A DNA stretch of 64,000 nucleotides, from positions 1 to 64,000 of the forward strand of contig NZ_CP114882.2 in assembly GCF_027474525.2 (NCBI RefSeq), given 5' to 3'. The position numbers were made by a program, and so were the translations under genes. The notes under the pieces were generated by a model. That model made no database searches. It had not been told where the DNA came from and was given only the letters and a program-made list of their open reading frames with translations. This document shows positions 44,028-53,048 of the stretch, one piece after another (within the stretch, counting starts at the first letter, position 1; each line of letters begins with the position of its first letter). The DNA comes from Flavobacterium lacustre. GTDB lineage: Bacteria > Bacteroidota > Bacteroidia > Flavobacteriales > Flavobacteriaceae.

Positions 44028-45479
44028 ATGAAAAAAACATTCCAATTTACGCTTTTATTACTTGTAGTGGCTTTTACTTTTCAAGCCTGCCAAGACAATG
44101 ATGATACCGTAACTCCAGCCCCAGTAAACTTAGAAGTTCAAGATTTTATTTGGAAAGGACTCAACCAATATTATTTATGGCAAGGAGATGTTGCTAACTT
44201 ATCAGACGATCGTTTTGCCAGCCAAACCGAATTGAATACTTTTTTAACAGGATATCCGGTTCCTGAAAATTTATTTGACGCCTTAAGAGTCAATTCGACT
44301 ATTGACCGATTCAGCTGGATTGTCGATGATTATTTAGTTTTGGAACAAGCGCTTGGCGGAATTTCAAAAAACGATGGTGTTGATTTTGGTTTAAGCTATA
44401 AACCCAACAGCTCTACTGAAATATTTGCGTATGTACGTTATATTTTACCTAATTCTGATGCTTCCACTAAGGAAATTAAACGCGGTGATATTTTCACAGG
44501 CGTTAATGGAACGCAACTTACCATTAGCAATTATCAAAGTTTACTTTCTTTAGAAAATTACACTGTAAATTTAGCAACCTACAACGGAACTACTTTTGTT
44601 TCAAACGGAAAATCAGTAGCTTTAACTAAAACGGTTTTGGCTGAAAATCCAATTTATATTAACAAAGTAATCGAATCCGGTTCTCATAAAATTGGCTATT
44701 TAATGTATAATGGATTTTATGCCGCTTATGACAGCCAGTTAAATGATGCTTTTGGTTCTTTAAAAGCACAAGGAATTACAGACTTAGTTTTAGACTTGCG
44801 TTACAATAGTGGCGGTTCTGTCCTTACTGCAACTCGATTGGCCAGTATGATAACGGGGCAATTTACAGGAGAAGTATTTGCGAAGCAACAATGGAATGCT
44901 AAAATCAATGCTTATTTTGAATCCGAAAGTCCAGAATCTCTAAAAAATAAATTCACAGATAACATCGATAATGTAGCCATCAACAGTTTAAAACTAAACA
45001 CCGTTTACATCCTGACTACCGCAAGTACCGCATCGGCAAGTGAACTCGTAATTAACGGATTGGCGCCGCACATCAACGTGGTACAAATTGGCGATTTGAC
45101 TACTGGTAAAAATGTAGGTTCCGTTACTTTGTATGATTCACCAACTTTCAGTTCCGAAAATAGAAACCCAGATCACCGTTATGCCATGCAACCTATTGTG
45201 TTAAAAATTGTCAACTCTGTTGGTTTTGGCGATTATTACAACGGACTAACTCCTGATTTTTTACAAAAGGAAACTATCAGTACTTTTGGAATTCTTGGAG
45301 ACACATCGGAACCATTATTAAGTACCGCAATTGCAAAAATTACAGGAACCGGAAAAATGATTCAACAAACTCCCGGTAAACAATTTGACTTTTTCAAAGA
45401 TGCAAAATCTTTGAAAGGAATTCAAAACCAAATGTATATTGAAGAAGCGCCTGAAGGTCTTTTGAAAGCATTAAAATAA
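44028..45479 (+). CDS. S41-family peptidase lipoprotein
   Basis: The 483-residue lipoprotein has a signal ending at Cys21 (FTFQAC). A PDZ-like region (about 120-190, RYILPNSDASTKEIKRGDIFTGV) precedes the S41/tail-specific protease core: DLVLDLRYNSGGSVLTA, then TASTASASELVINGL with the nucleophile Ser and, downstream, GDLTTGKNVGS with the catalytic Lys. Such carboxyl-terminal processing peptidases act at the outer membrane or periplasm. It starts divergently from the ECF operon. Confidence 0.9.
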   Translation: MKKTFQFTLLLLVVAFTFQACQDNDDTVTPAPVNLEVQDFIWKGLNQYYLWQGDVANLSDDRFASQTELNTFLTGYPVPENLFDALRVNSTIDRFSWIVDDYLVLEQALGGISKNDGVDFGLSYKPNSSTEIFAYVRYILPNSDASTKEIKRGDIFTGVNGTQLTISNYQSLLSLENYTVNLATYNGTTFVSNGKSVALTKTVLAENPIYINKVIESGSHKIGYLMYNGFYAAYDSQLNDAFGSLKAQGITDLVLDLRYNSGGSVLTATRLASMITGQFTGEVFAKQQWNAKINAYFESESPESLKNKFTDNIDNVAINSLKLNTVYILTTASTASASELVINGLAPHINVVQIGDLTTGKNVGSVTLYDSPTFSSENRNPDHRYAMQPIVLKIVNSVGFGDYYNGLTPDFLQKETISTFGILGDTSEPLLSTAIAKITGTGKMIQQTPGKQFDFFKDAKSLKGIQNQMYIEEAPEGLLKALK

Positions 45480-45495
45480 AAACTACACCCAAAAC

Positions 45496-45531
45496 AAAAG
45501 AGGCTTTCATCACTGAAAGCCTCTTTTTTTA
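45496..45531. terminator. Terminator between the S41 gene and the receptor gene
   Basis: Perfect 14-bp stem AAAAGAGGCTTTCA/TGAAAGCCTCTTTT, 4-nt loop, flanking T run; bidirectional. Confidence 0.9.
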
Positions 45532-45546
45532 TGCACTGTTTTTTAG

Positions 45547-47502
45547 TTACAAATTGATATTCAATCCCAATTTGAAATTTCTTCCTCTAGTACTATATCC
45601 AACAGATTCAACAAATTCTTCATTAAAAATATTGCTGACTAACGCAAATACGTTCAGTCTGTTTTTGATTAATTCATATTTCGCCGTTGCATTAACCAAC
45701 TGATACGAATCTAATGAAGAAACTACCGGCGGATAGCCCATAAAACCATCTCTTTTGTCTAAATACTGATAATTTATCCCAAGATAAGCGCGTTTATTAA
45801 TTTGGTAATCCACATTTGCATTCACTTTATGTTTCGGGTTGTATAAGTTCGCTTTGGCATCCGGAAAAGTATTATTTACTGCTTTTTCTTCCACCTGAGT
45901 AAAAGTATAATTTGCATTTACACTTAATTTATCGCTCAGCGTATATATTATTGTTGTTTCAACACCTTTGGCATTGTATTTCCCCAAAGCATTAAAATAA
46001 GAAGACTCATAAGTTACAGGATTCGAAAAATATTCTATCGCTGTATCTTCTTCTCGGTAAAAAGCTACCGCATTGATATTCAATTTATTTTTCAATACTT
46101 TAATTTCGAAGCCCGATTCAATAGTTGAATTTTTTTCTGCTTTCAATGCTAAATTACCGGAATACACATCATACAACTGATACAAACTCGGCGCAATATA
46201 AGCGGTGCTGTAAGACGCCAATAATTTTAACGGCAGTTCCTGAAAACTATACGACGGATTTACATTATACACCAGGTGATTCCCGTAATTGCTATGAATA
46301 TTAAGACGCGTTCCAGCATTTACATTCAGACCAAAATCAGAATTATAAACCACATTTACGTAAGGATCCACCGTATTCATTTTGGCGACAGCGTTACTAA
46401 TTCCGCCATACAAAGACTCTGAATTCGCATCATAAAACTGAAATTGTCCTCCAGTAACCAGAAATAATTTTGTAGAAAAATTGTATCGGTTATACACATC
46501 AACATTTGTATTTCTTGCTTTGTATTTTGTCAAACTTCCATAATTAAAATAATCTTTTTCAATTAAGGAACCCGAAGCTTCTACTACTAATTCTCCTTGG
46601 TTGTATGTATAATTAGAGTTCACTCCCGCTCTATATTGATTGGTCAAACCATAATTCTCCAGATTATCAGCACTCGCACCTGAATCAAAATCACTGTTCA
46701 AACGGTCAAAACTTACAAAACCACGCACTTTTAGTTTGTCATTTACTTTATATCCTAATTGAACCAAAGAGTTGACTCTCGAGAAACGATCTGCTTCAAA
46801 AACAGAAGATTGAGGTGCTACTGCTTCAGAAATTCCAGTCGTTTCGGTACTATTTAAAGAGGCATAATAATCAAATTTTTTCAAACGACCATTAACCGCA
46901 AATCCTTGATTATAATCCTGCGGTAGATAATTCGTTTTATCGGCTGTAGTTTGCGTCCCCATGCTCATGTAAGCAGTTCCGGCAACAGCCTTATTCGCCG
47001 TTTTTTTCAACGTGATATTTATTATTCCTGCGGCAGCTCCAGAACCATATAAAGTACTCGCAGCGCCTTTCATCACTTCAATACTTTCTACTTGCTCTAC
47101 AGGAATCAGACGTAAATCATAATCCATATTAATTCCTGAAGCGTCAGACATTGGGATTCCATTAATCATAATCAGCGTTTGACGGTTGCGTCCTCCACGA
47201 ATATAATACCCTAAATTCTTGCCGGCACTTCCTTGATTTCCATTAATTTCAAGCCCAACAACGGTACTCAAAATTGTGGCAATGTTTTGTCCGGATTTCT
47301 TTTTTAAATCTTCGGCCGTGATTTTAGTTATCACTTTTCCTGATTTTTCTTTTGCCAAAGCAAATTTAGAATCTGAGATTACGACTTCATCCAATTCATT
47401 TCTGGAAGCAATAGAATCTTTTTGTTGTGCAAAGGCACACGAGGTCACTAGTACGCATAACGCACTAATACGAACGATTTTGTTGTTCATTTTAATAAAC
47501 AT
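45547..47502 (-). CDS. TonB-dependent outer-membrane receptor, BtuB-like
   Basis: The 651-residue receptor has a signal peptide (to about 25, ending AFAQ), a plug domain (about 40-150: SGQNIATILSTVVGLEINGNQG, YIRGGRNRQTLIMINGIPM, VESIEVMKGAASTLYGSGAAAGIINI) and a 22-strand barrel ending FKLGLNINL. The plug contacts TonB through an N-terminal ELDEVVIS box. The cobalamin riboswitch upstream, and the divergent BtuF-BtuC-BtuD genes, make vitamin B12 or a precursor the likely ligand. The ligand is inferred, not visible. Confidence 0.9.
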   Translation of the reverse strand: MFIKMNNKIVRISALCVLVTSCAFAQQKDSIASRNELDEVVISDSKFALAKEKSGKVITKITAEDLKKKSGQNIATILSTVVGLEINGNQGSAGKNLGYYIRGGRNRQTLIMINGIPMSDASGINMDYDLRLIPVEQVESIEVMKGAASTLYGSGAAAGIINITLKKTANKAVAGTAYMSMGTQTTADKTNYLPQDYNQGFAVNGRLKKFDYYASLNSTETTGISEAVAPQSSVFEADRFSRVNSLVQLGYKVNDKLKVRGFVSFDRLNSDFDSGASADNLENYGLTNQYRAGVNSNYTYNQGELVVEASGSLIEKDYFNYGSLTKYKARNTNVDVYNRYNFSTKLFLVTGGQFQFYDANSESLYGGISNAVAKMNTVDPYVNVVYNSDFGLNVNAGTRLNIHSNYGNHLVYNVNPSYSFQELPLKLLASYSTAYIAPSLYQLYDVYSGNLALKAEKNSTIESGFEIKVLKNKLNINAVAFYREEDTAIEYFSNPVTYESSYFNALGKYNAKGVETTIIYTLSDKLSVNANYTFTQVEEKAVNNTFPDAKANLYNPKHKVNANVDYQINKRAYLGINYQYLDKRDGFMGYPPVVSSLDSYQLVNATAKYELIKNRLNVFALVSNIFNEEFVESVGYSTRGRNFKLGLNINL

Positions 47503-47585
47503 TTAGTAACAGTTTTATTTTACTGCTACATGACTAAAAATGGGGAGAAAAGCATAGAATTACCCATACCCAAACCTTTTTTCCC

Positions 47586-47780
47586 GAAAGTTTGATACTC
47601 GATGTAATAGGCAGGTCTCCTGGCTTGCGTCTTGTTGTTTACCTTCTCATTCGCCGGGCGAACAATGGTTTTGTAGAAACAACAAGCTTGGTAGCTCACA
47701 GTTGCGGGTACAGCTCAGGTTTTAAACCTGATTCCCTTTTAATGCTATTTTGAAAAATCAAAAAAGCAACCTCAATACGG
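47586..47780 (-). ncRNA. Cobalamin riboswitch upstream of the TonB receptor
   Basis: Read on the minus strand, a leader of about 190 nt with GAATCAGGTTTAAAACCTGA, GCTGTACCCGCAACTGTGAG, an ACCAAGC stretch and the B12 box GCCAGGAGACCTGCC near the 3' end. These are the invariant parts of the cobalamin riboswitch (Rfam RF00174 class). It lies 80 bp before the receptor start codon. In other bacteria, cobalamin binding hides the ribosome site or stops transcription, so expression should rise when B12 is scarce. Confidence 0.95.
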
Positions 47781-47783
47781 GTG

Positions 47784-47791
47784 CAAATATA
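47784..47791 (-). promoter_or_regulatory. -7 box of the riboswitch leader
   Basis: TATATTTG on the minus strand, just upstream of the riboswitch, placing the transcription start at about 47777 as expected for a leader that begins with the aptamer. Confidence 0.55.
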
Positions 47792-47901
47792 ACAGAATTG
47801 AAAGTGTATTATAGAAATATCCCGTAAAAAAAATTAAAAACAAAACAGAAAACACCACTTAACGACAGCAAAACAATGACAATCAGAAAAATACAAATTG
47901 G

Positions 47902-48025
47902 TTATTTTTTAGTTCCATCCTTCTTTTTAGAAAGTTTAAACAGCAACCAAACAAAACCAACTAAAAAATGCAATACAATAATTCCGGCAACAACATATAA
48001 AAACGTATTTGAATGGTCTCTCATG
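47902..48025 (-). pseudogene. Possible frameshifted small membrane protein
   Basis: On the minus strand an open frame from 48021 to 47902 encodes about 40 residues with one membrane helix (VVAGIIVLHFLVGFVWLLFK) and a Lys-rich end, but has no start codon; it opens just after a stop. An ATG at 48025 (MRDHSNTF) is in another frame and joins it only if the T6 run (minus strand, about 47999-48004) lost one base. Either a sequencing or real frameshift, or slippage on T6, explains this. A small two-domain membrane protein of that form is plausible in flavobacteria. Confidence 0.4.
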
Positions 48026-48069
48026 AGTTCTTTTTACTGTAAAAATAAGTTCTTTTATTGCTGCTGAAT

Positions 48070-48083
48070 GTATCAAATGTTAC
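48070..48083. promoter_or_regulatory. Inverted repeat GTATC-N4-GTTAC before btuF-like gene
   Basis: Near copy of the perfect GTAAC-N4-GTTAC site at 34573, with the same AAAT spacer. It lies about 50 bp before the start of transcription expected from the -7 box at 48113. Confidence 0.4.
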
Positions 48084-48112
48084 ACAAGTTTAATTTTATA
48101 AAAACAAAACGA

Positions 48113-48120
48113 TACTTTTG
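48113..48120 (+). promoter_or_regulatory. -7 box of the btuFCD-like operon
   Basis: TACTTTTG, 15 bp before the start codon. No -33 TTG at the usual distance. Confidence 0.5.
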
Positions 48121-48135
48121 TAAAAAAATCCACCC

Positions 48136-49275
48136 ATGAAATTCGTGCAAAATACAACACTCCTTTTTCTAGTTTTTTTTCTTTTTATCCAATGCAAAAA
48201 AGAGTCACAACAAGAAGCTGAAATTCAATCTCCCGCTAACGAAATTCACTATGCCAAAGGCTTAGAAATCTACAAACACAATGGCTTTACAATTGTAAAA
48301 ATAACAAGTCCGTGGCCCAATGCAAAAGAACAGTTTACCTATATTTTACAAGAAAAAAACGGAATAATTCCAGACAGTTTAAAGCAGTTTACGGCCATTT
48401 CGGTTCCGATAAAATCTATTGTAGTAACTTCAACCACACACATTCCGGCATTAGAATTATTGGGAGTTGAAAACACCTTAGTTGGTTTCCCAAATACCGA
48501 TTATATTTCTTCTGTAAAAACCCGAAAATTAATTGCTACCGGAAAAGTTAGAGAAGTAGGCACTAACGAAACGTTAAACACCGAAGTTTTAATTGATATG
48601 AATCCCGATGTGATTGTTAGTTTTGGTTTAAACAATAGCAATCCTACCTTAGACAATCTGAAAAAAAGTGGTTTAAAAGTAATGCTCAACGGTGATTGGA
48701 CCGAACAATCTCCTCTTGGCAAAGCAGAATGGATTAAATTTTTTGGCGCTCTTTACGGATTAGATTCCAAAGCAAATACTCTTTTTTCAGAAATTGAAAA
48801 AGAATACAAAAATACTTTGGCTTTAGCCCAAAAAGCAACAAGAAAACCTACCGTTTTAAGTGGTGCTATGTTCCAGGAACAATGGTACGTTCCGCAAGGC
48901 GAAAGCTGGGCTTCCTTATTCCTGAAAGATGCACAAGCGAATTATCTATGGGCTGACAGCAAAGGAACGGGCAGTTTATCGTTGCCATTTGAAACGATTT
49001 TAGAAAAAGCACAAGAGGCAGAATATTGGATTTCGCCGGGTGATTTTTCTTCTCTTCAACAAATGAGTGAAAGCAATCCGCATTACAAACAGTTTGCAGC
49101 ATTCCAAAATAAAAAAGTATATTCGTACGCTATAAACAAAGGCGCAAAAGGTGGAATTGTTTATTTTGAATGGTCTCCCACCCGCCCCGACTGGGTCTTA
49201 AAAGATTTAATCAAAATTTTTCATCCTGAGTTGTTGCCCGATCACAAACTTTTTTTCTTTCAGAAATTAGAATAA
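48136..49275 (+). CDS. ABC transporter substrate-binding lipoprotein, BtuF-like
   Basis: The 379-residue lipoprotein has a signal ending at Cys20 (LFIQC). The class III binding protein has two lobes around a long helix: TTHIPALELLGVENTLVGFPNTDY, LIDMNPDVIVSFGLNN and GAKGGIVYFEWSPTRPDWVLKDLI. It belongs to the iron-siderophore/cobalamin cluster; the riboswitch on the divergent receptor favours cobalamin. It is the first gene of a btuF-btuC-btuD-like operon. The gene itself has no visible riboswitch. Confidence 0.88.
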   Translation: MKFVQNTTLLFLVFFLFIQCKKESQQEAEIQSPANEIHYAKGLEIYKHNGFTIVKITSPWPNAKEQFTYILQEKNGIIPDSLKQFTAISVPIKSIVVTSTTHIPALELLGVENTLVGFPNTDYISSVKTRKLIATGKVREVGTNETLNTEVLIDMNPDVIVSFGLNNSNPTLDNLKKSGLKVMLNGDWTEQSPLGKAEWIKFFGALYGLDSKANTLFSEIEKEYKNTLALAQKATRKPTVLSGAMFQEQWYVPQGESWASLFLKDAQANYLWADSKGTGSLSLPFETILEKAQEAEYWISPGDFSSLQQMSESNPHYKQFAAFQNKKVYSYAINKGAKGGIVYFEWSPTRPDWVLKDLIKIFHPELLPDHKLFFFQKLE

Positions 49276-49276
49276 A

Positions 49277-50308
49277 TTGACAAATACCAGCCGAAATACA
49301 ATCCTTTTTACATTCCTGACCATCGGAATGGTTGCACTGTTTCTAATCAACATCAGTTTAGGTTCGGTTTCTATTCCTGTAAAAGAAGTTTTCAATAGCT
49401 TGACAGGCGGTGTTTCAAGTAGAGAAACTTGGGAATACATTATCATCAATTATCGGTTACCCAAAGCTATTGCTGCTATTCTTACAGGCATGGGATTATC
49501 TATCAGCGGATTGTTAATGCAAACTTTATTCCGAAATCCGTTGGCCGGACCTTATGTTCTTGGACTGAGTTCCGGAGCCAGTTTAGGCGTTGCTATGGTC
49601 ATTTTAGGCTCGGCTTTTTTGCCTGTTTTTTTATCGACTTTTCTATTGTCATCCTACGGGATTGTAATAGCCTCCAGTTTAGGGAGTTTTTTAGTTTTAT
49701 TAGCTGTTTTAGTCGTATCGCAACAGTTACGTGACACCATGGCAATTTTGATAGTTGGGTTAATGTTTGGGAGCTTAACCAGCGCTATTGTGGGAACTTT
49801 AACGTATTTCAGCACAGCAGAACAATTACAAAAATTCACCTTTTGGTCTATGGGAAATTTAGGCAACTTATCGTGGACTTCCATTTCTATTTTGTCAATT
49901 TCTGTCAGTATTGGTTTGTTGTTAAGTTTGTTTAGTATCAAACCTTTAAACGCTTTACTTTTAGGGGAAAACTATGCTAAAAGTTTAGGATTGAATTATA
50001 ACAAAGCGCGTTTAATCATTATTTTCGCCACCAGTATTTTGGCAGGAAGTATTACTGCTTTTGCTGGTCCGATAGCGTTTGTGGGATTAGCGGTACCGCA
50101 CATCGCCAAGTTGGTTTTTCAAACGAGTAATCATACTGTTTTATTTTGGAGCACCTTGCTTTTTGGGGCTAGTATCATGCTTATTTGCGACAGCATTTCA
50201 CAACTTCCGGGAAGTGATATTACCTTGCCCATTAATGCCGTAACTTCTATATTTGGAGCACCAATTGTGATTTGGCTGTTAATCAGAAAACGTAAAATGA
50301 TCGGATAA
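49277..50308 (+). CDS. ABC transporter permease, BtuC/FecCD type
   Basis: The 343-residue permease of ten helices begins with TTG at 49277, one base after the preceding stop; the next ATG (49328) would cut into the first helix, so TTG is preferred. FecCD hallmarks include RLPKAIAAILTGMGLSISGLLMQTLFRNPLAGPYVLGLSSGASLGVA (shown by its start at about 57-76) and FVGLAVPHIAKLVFQT. It overlaps the ATPase gene by one base (TAATG). Confidence 0.92.
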   Translation: MTNTSRNTILFTFLTIGMVALFLINISLGSVSIPVKEVFNSLTGGVSSRETWEYIIINYRLPKAIAAILTGMGLSISGLLMQTLFRNPLAGPYVLGLSSGASLGVAMVILGSAFLPVFLSTFLLSSYGIVIASSLGSFLVLLAVLVVSQQLRDTMAILIVGLMFGSLTSAIVGTLTYFSTAEQLQKFTFWSMGNLGNLSWTSISILSISVSIGLLLSLFSIKPLNALLLGENYAKSLGLNYNKARLIIIFATSILAGSITAFAGPIAFVGLAVPHIAKLVFQTSNHTVLFWSTLLFGASIMLICDSISQLPGSDITLPINAVTSIFGAPIVIWLLIRKRKMIG

Positions 50309-51090
50309 TGGAAAATAAAATCATCTTACAGGCATCCCAAATCAGTATTGGCTATTCTTATAAAAAAGAAAAAACGGTTGTTGCTTCCTGCATCGATTTA
50401 ACTTTAGAAAAAGGGAAACTCATTGCTTTAATCGGTGCAAACGGAATTGGAAAATCTACTCTTTTAAAAACAATAACCGGCATTCAAAAACCGCTGTCAG
50501 GAACGGTGTCTCTCAACGAAAAAAACATTCATGAATTGGATTCTTTGAGTTTAGCACAAAATTTAAGCCTTGTTTTAACCGAAAAATTACCACCCAGTAA
50601 TCTAACTGTTTTTGAACTTATTGCTTTGGGAAGACAACCCTACACGAATTGGATTGGAAAATTAACGGAGCATGATATCGCCAAAGTTGATGAAGCTATG
50701 GAGCTGACACAAATTAGTCATTTGGCCACCAAAAAGCATTATGAAATCAGTGATGGCCAATTGCAAAAAGTATTAGTTGCAAGAGCTTTGGCACAAGACA
50801 CACCTTTAATTATTTTGGATGAACCAACCACTCATCTCGATTTACTACATAAGGTAGCGCTTTTTAAATTGCTAAAAAAACTCACGCAGGAAACTGAAAA
50901 ATGTATTCTGTTTTCTACACATGACATTGATATGGCCATTCAATTGAGTGACGAGATAATCATTATGACTCCGGAAACTGTGGTTCAAGACCAACCTTGT
51001 AATTTGATTATGAAAGGAAGTTTCAACACCTTATTCAAAGATGAACATATTATTTTTGATGCCGAAAAAGGAAAATTTGTGATAACTTAA
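50308..51090 (+). CDS. ABC transporter ATP-binding protein, BtuD/FecE type
   Basis: The 260-residue ATPase has Walker A GANGIGKST (43-51), the Q-loop region, and Walker B LIILDEPTTHLDLL with H-loop FSTHDIDMA. The signature is ISDGQLQKVLVARAL rather than the classical LSGGQ; the Asp change in position three is frequent in flavobacterial copies. A B12 or siderophore importer ATPase; cobalamin preferred by locus context. The last gene of the operon. Confidence 0.92.
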   Translation: MENKIILQASQISIGYSYKKEKTVVASCIDLTLEKGKLIALIGANGIGKSTLLKTITGIQKPLSGTVSLNEKNIHELDSLSLAQNLSLVLTEKLPPSNLTVFELIALGRQPYTNWIGKLTEHDIAKVDEAMELTQISHLATKKHYEISDGQLQKVLVARALAQDTPLIILDEPTTHLDLLHKVALFKLLKKLTQETEKCILFSTHDIDMAIQLSDEIIIMTPETVVQDQPCNLIMKGSFNTLFKDEHIIFDAEKGKFVIT

Positions 51091-51121
51091 TACGAAAACA
51101 CAGAGTTTAAAAATTAAATAC

Positions 51122-51592
51122 TTATTTCGCAACATTAGAAACTGCTATCTGCCTTTTTGCTTCACCAACAACAAATGCAACCGAATTAGCGATATTAAAA
51201 CTTCGAATTAATGGTGACATCGGAATTGTCAATTGATTTTTTTGATCAAATAATGCCAAAAATTCACCACTCAACCCTTTACTTTCTTTTCCAAAAACCA
51301 ACCAATCACCGTCTTTAAAATCATTTTGTAAATACGATTTTTCGGCATGGGAACTCATCAGAAAGACTCTTGATTGATCTGGAATTTGAGTCATCCATTC
51401 TGCTACATTTTGGTATTCTGTCACATCAAGATGCACCCAATAATCCAGCCCGGAACGTTTTAGATTTTTATCATTGATAACAAATCCAAAAGGGTGAATT
51501 AAATGCAAACGGCTTTCGGTGCCTACGCACAAACGACCAATATTTCCGGTATTATTTGGTATTTCAGGCTCTACTAAAACAATGTTTAACAT
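51122..51592 (-). CDS. trmL: tRNA (cytidine(34)-2'-O)-methyltransferase TrmL
   Basis: SPOUT-class methyltransferase, 156 residues, normal length. MLNIVLVEPEIPNNTGNIGRLC is diagnostic, as are FGKESKGLS in the knot and IPMSPLIRSFNIANSVAFVV at the SAM site. TrmL methylates the wobble base ribose of certain Leu tRNAs; a tRNA-Leu lies elsewhere in the window. It is 65 bp downstream of the pseudouridine synthase gene. Confidence 0.94.
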   Translation of the reverse strand: MLNIVLVEPEIPNNTGNIGRLCVGTESRLHLIHPFGFVINDKNLKRSGLDYWVHLDVTEYQNVAEWMTQIPDQSRVFLMSSHAEKSYLQNDFKDGDWLVFGKESKGLSGEFLALFDQKNQLTIPMSPLIRSFNIANSVAFVVGEAKRQIAVSNVAK

Positions 51593-51657
51593 AGTTTATT
51601 TGTTTATTCGGTTATTCGTTTAATTGGAAAACAGAAACGAAAAAAATTCATAACTCA

Positions 51658-52224
51658 TCATTCAAAATTCATAACTTCTTTCACTTCTCCAGCTTGTAAA
51701 TCCTCGAGTTGCACATTCCCTATTCGGACACGAACCAATCTTAAGGTAGGAAAACCAACTGCCGCAGTCATTTTTCGCACTTGGCGAAACTTACCTTCAT
51801 TGACCGTAATCGAAGCCCAGGAAGTAGGTCCGTGACGCTCATCCCGTATTTTTTTTCCTCTGGCTCCAAAAGCAGGAATTTCAAGAATCAATTTTGCTTT
51901 GCAGGGTTTAGTGGTATATTTAGTTCCATTAAACCCTATTTCAACTCCTTTTTGAAGTTCATCAATCGCTTCTTGAGTAATAATTCCGTCTACTTGCACA
52001 TAGTATTCTTTCTCTACTTTTTTACTTCTGATGATTTCGCTCCTCATTCCATCGGTAGTCAGAAATAAAAGCCCTTCTGAATCTTCATCTAATCGACCTA
52101 TTGCCATAGTTCCGGCAGGAAAATCATGTAATTCACCCAAAAGCTTCTTTTTTCGTTTGAGTTCATAGATAAATTGGCTCAAATAGCCGTACGGTTTGTG
52201 TAGTATAAAATGACGGTGCTCCAT
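51658..52224 (-). CDS. RluE/RluF-type pseudouridine synthase
   Basis: The 188-residue enzyme isomerises uridine in 23S rRNA or tRNA. The catalytic motif AIGRLDEDSEGLLFLTTDG places the nucleophilic Asp at residue 46. GQFRQVRKM-type ending (here GKFRQVRKMTAAVGFPTLRLVR) is normal for the RsuA/RluE family. It lacks the N-terminal S4 domain, as RluE does. It may be co-transcribed with trmL. Confidence 0.92.
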   Translation of the reverse strand: MEHRHFILHKPYGYLSQFIYELKRKKKLLGELHDFPAGTMAIGRLDEDSEGLLFLTTDGMRSEIIRSKKVEKEYYVQVDGIITQEAIDELQKGVEIGFNGTKYTTKPCKAKLILEIPAFGARGKKIRDERHGPTSWASITVNEGKFRQVRKMTAAVGFPTLRLVRVRIGNVQLEDLQAGEVKEVMNFE

Positions 52225-52391
52225 TCAAGCTATTTTTTTTAGAAGACAAAGATAGTTTTGTTTTGGCACTATAAAAATAAGGTTGCCATACATTTAACCA
52301 CAAACCAAACGCTATGTTAAATGATTGAATTACTGGATATAAAAGCTGTATCATTATAGTAATTATAAAACTAATATTAAAATACAACCAT

Positions 52392-52757
52392 ATGGAGAAT
52401 ACAAATTTAGGTTCAAAAATGTCTAATAACAAACAAAATCCCGATGTAGAACCCGTAGGTGCAAACAACATTCCAGAGACACTAAAACTGAACAGCGAAG
52501 TAGAAATTGACGCTAACGGAAACGAAACAATTGTACAAAGAGCCCGAAATATTGCTGGCACAATTCCAACTATTCCGCAACCGACGGACAAAATACAACA
52601 AGAAAAAGAAGGTTTAAATCGGGGTGTTTTAACCGATAAAGACACTCAAAAAACAATCGAAAATAAAGATCATAATTCCGACATTATTCCGAATCGCTAT
52701 CCGAATTCACATCCTGACAATAAGGAGAACAGAGGAAATATGACATTGGATGAATAG
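52392..52757 (+). CDS. Small hydrophilic hypothetical protein
   Basis: The 121-residue protein has no signal peptide or membrane segment. It is rich in Asn, Glu, Asp, Lys and Pro (for example NIPETLKLNSEVEIDANGNE, PNRYPNSHPDNKENRG), and likely disordered. Not recognised as a family. It has the look of a stress-induced, flexible protein. Alternatives cannot be excluded. A terminator follows. Confidence 0.6.
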   Translation: MENTNLGSKMSNNKQNPDVEPVGANNIPETLKLNSEVEIDANGNETIVQRARNIAGTIPTIPQPTDKIQQEKEGLNRGVLTDKDTQKTIENKDHNSDIIPNRYPNSHPDNKENRGNMTLDE

Positions 52758-52775
52758 GATTTTGACTCCTTTAGA

Positions 52776-52809
52776 AAAAAAAACTGTCTTTTGGCAGTGT
52801 TTTTTTTTG
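52776..52809 (+). terminator. Terminator after the hydrophilic protein gene
   Basis: ACTGTC/GGCAGT stem with short T-rich loop and a run of Ts, with A tract upstream. Confidence 0.75.
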
Positions 52810-52965
52810 TTAACGCTCGCGATTTATTTATCAAAAGTCGGAACCTTTTTTCTTAAAATGATTAAAAAGGTACTTTAATTCGAAATATAATATGATTTTT
52901 CGACATATTTCATAACCTATTTAAGCTTAATACAATAAGGCTATATGCTGATGATGTAAATTTTT

Positions 52966-52991
52966 AGTCCTGCTTCGGCGGGACTTTTTTT
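52966..52991 (+). terminator. Orphan terminator with a UUCG tetraloop
   Basis: An 8-bp stem AGTCCTGC/GCGGGACT closed by a C(UUCG)G tetraloop and followed by T6-7. No gene ends within 200 bp upstream, the previous terminator being at 52776. It could end a small untranslated RNA from the 52810-52965 gap, or attenuate transcription into rmuC. Confidence 0.75.
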
Positions 52992-53048
52992 ATCTTAAAA
53001 ATTGATATTATTCCTTACTTTTACTTTTTTGAAAAAAACTATTCTTTT

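Noticed and set aside
43904..44029. N-terminal extension of the ECF sigma factor with a hydrophobic stretch
   Set aside because: Sigma factor homology begins at 43903; the extension overlaps the promoter region of the S41 gene.
47876..48067. 63-codon plus-strand ORF in the B12 locus gap
   Set aside because: It is opposite a better minus-strand membrane frame, has no family resemblance and unusual composition.
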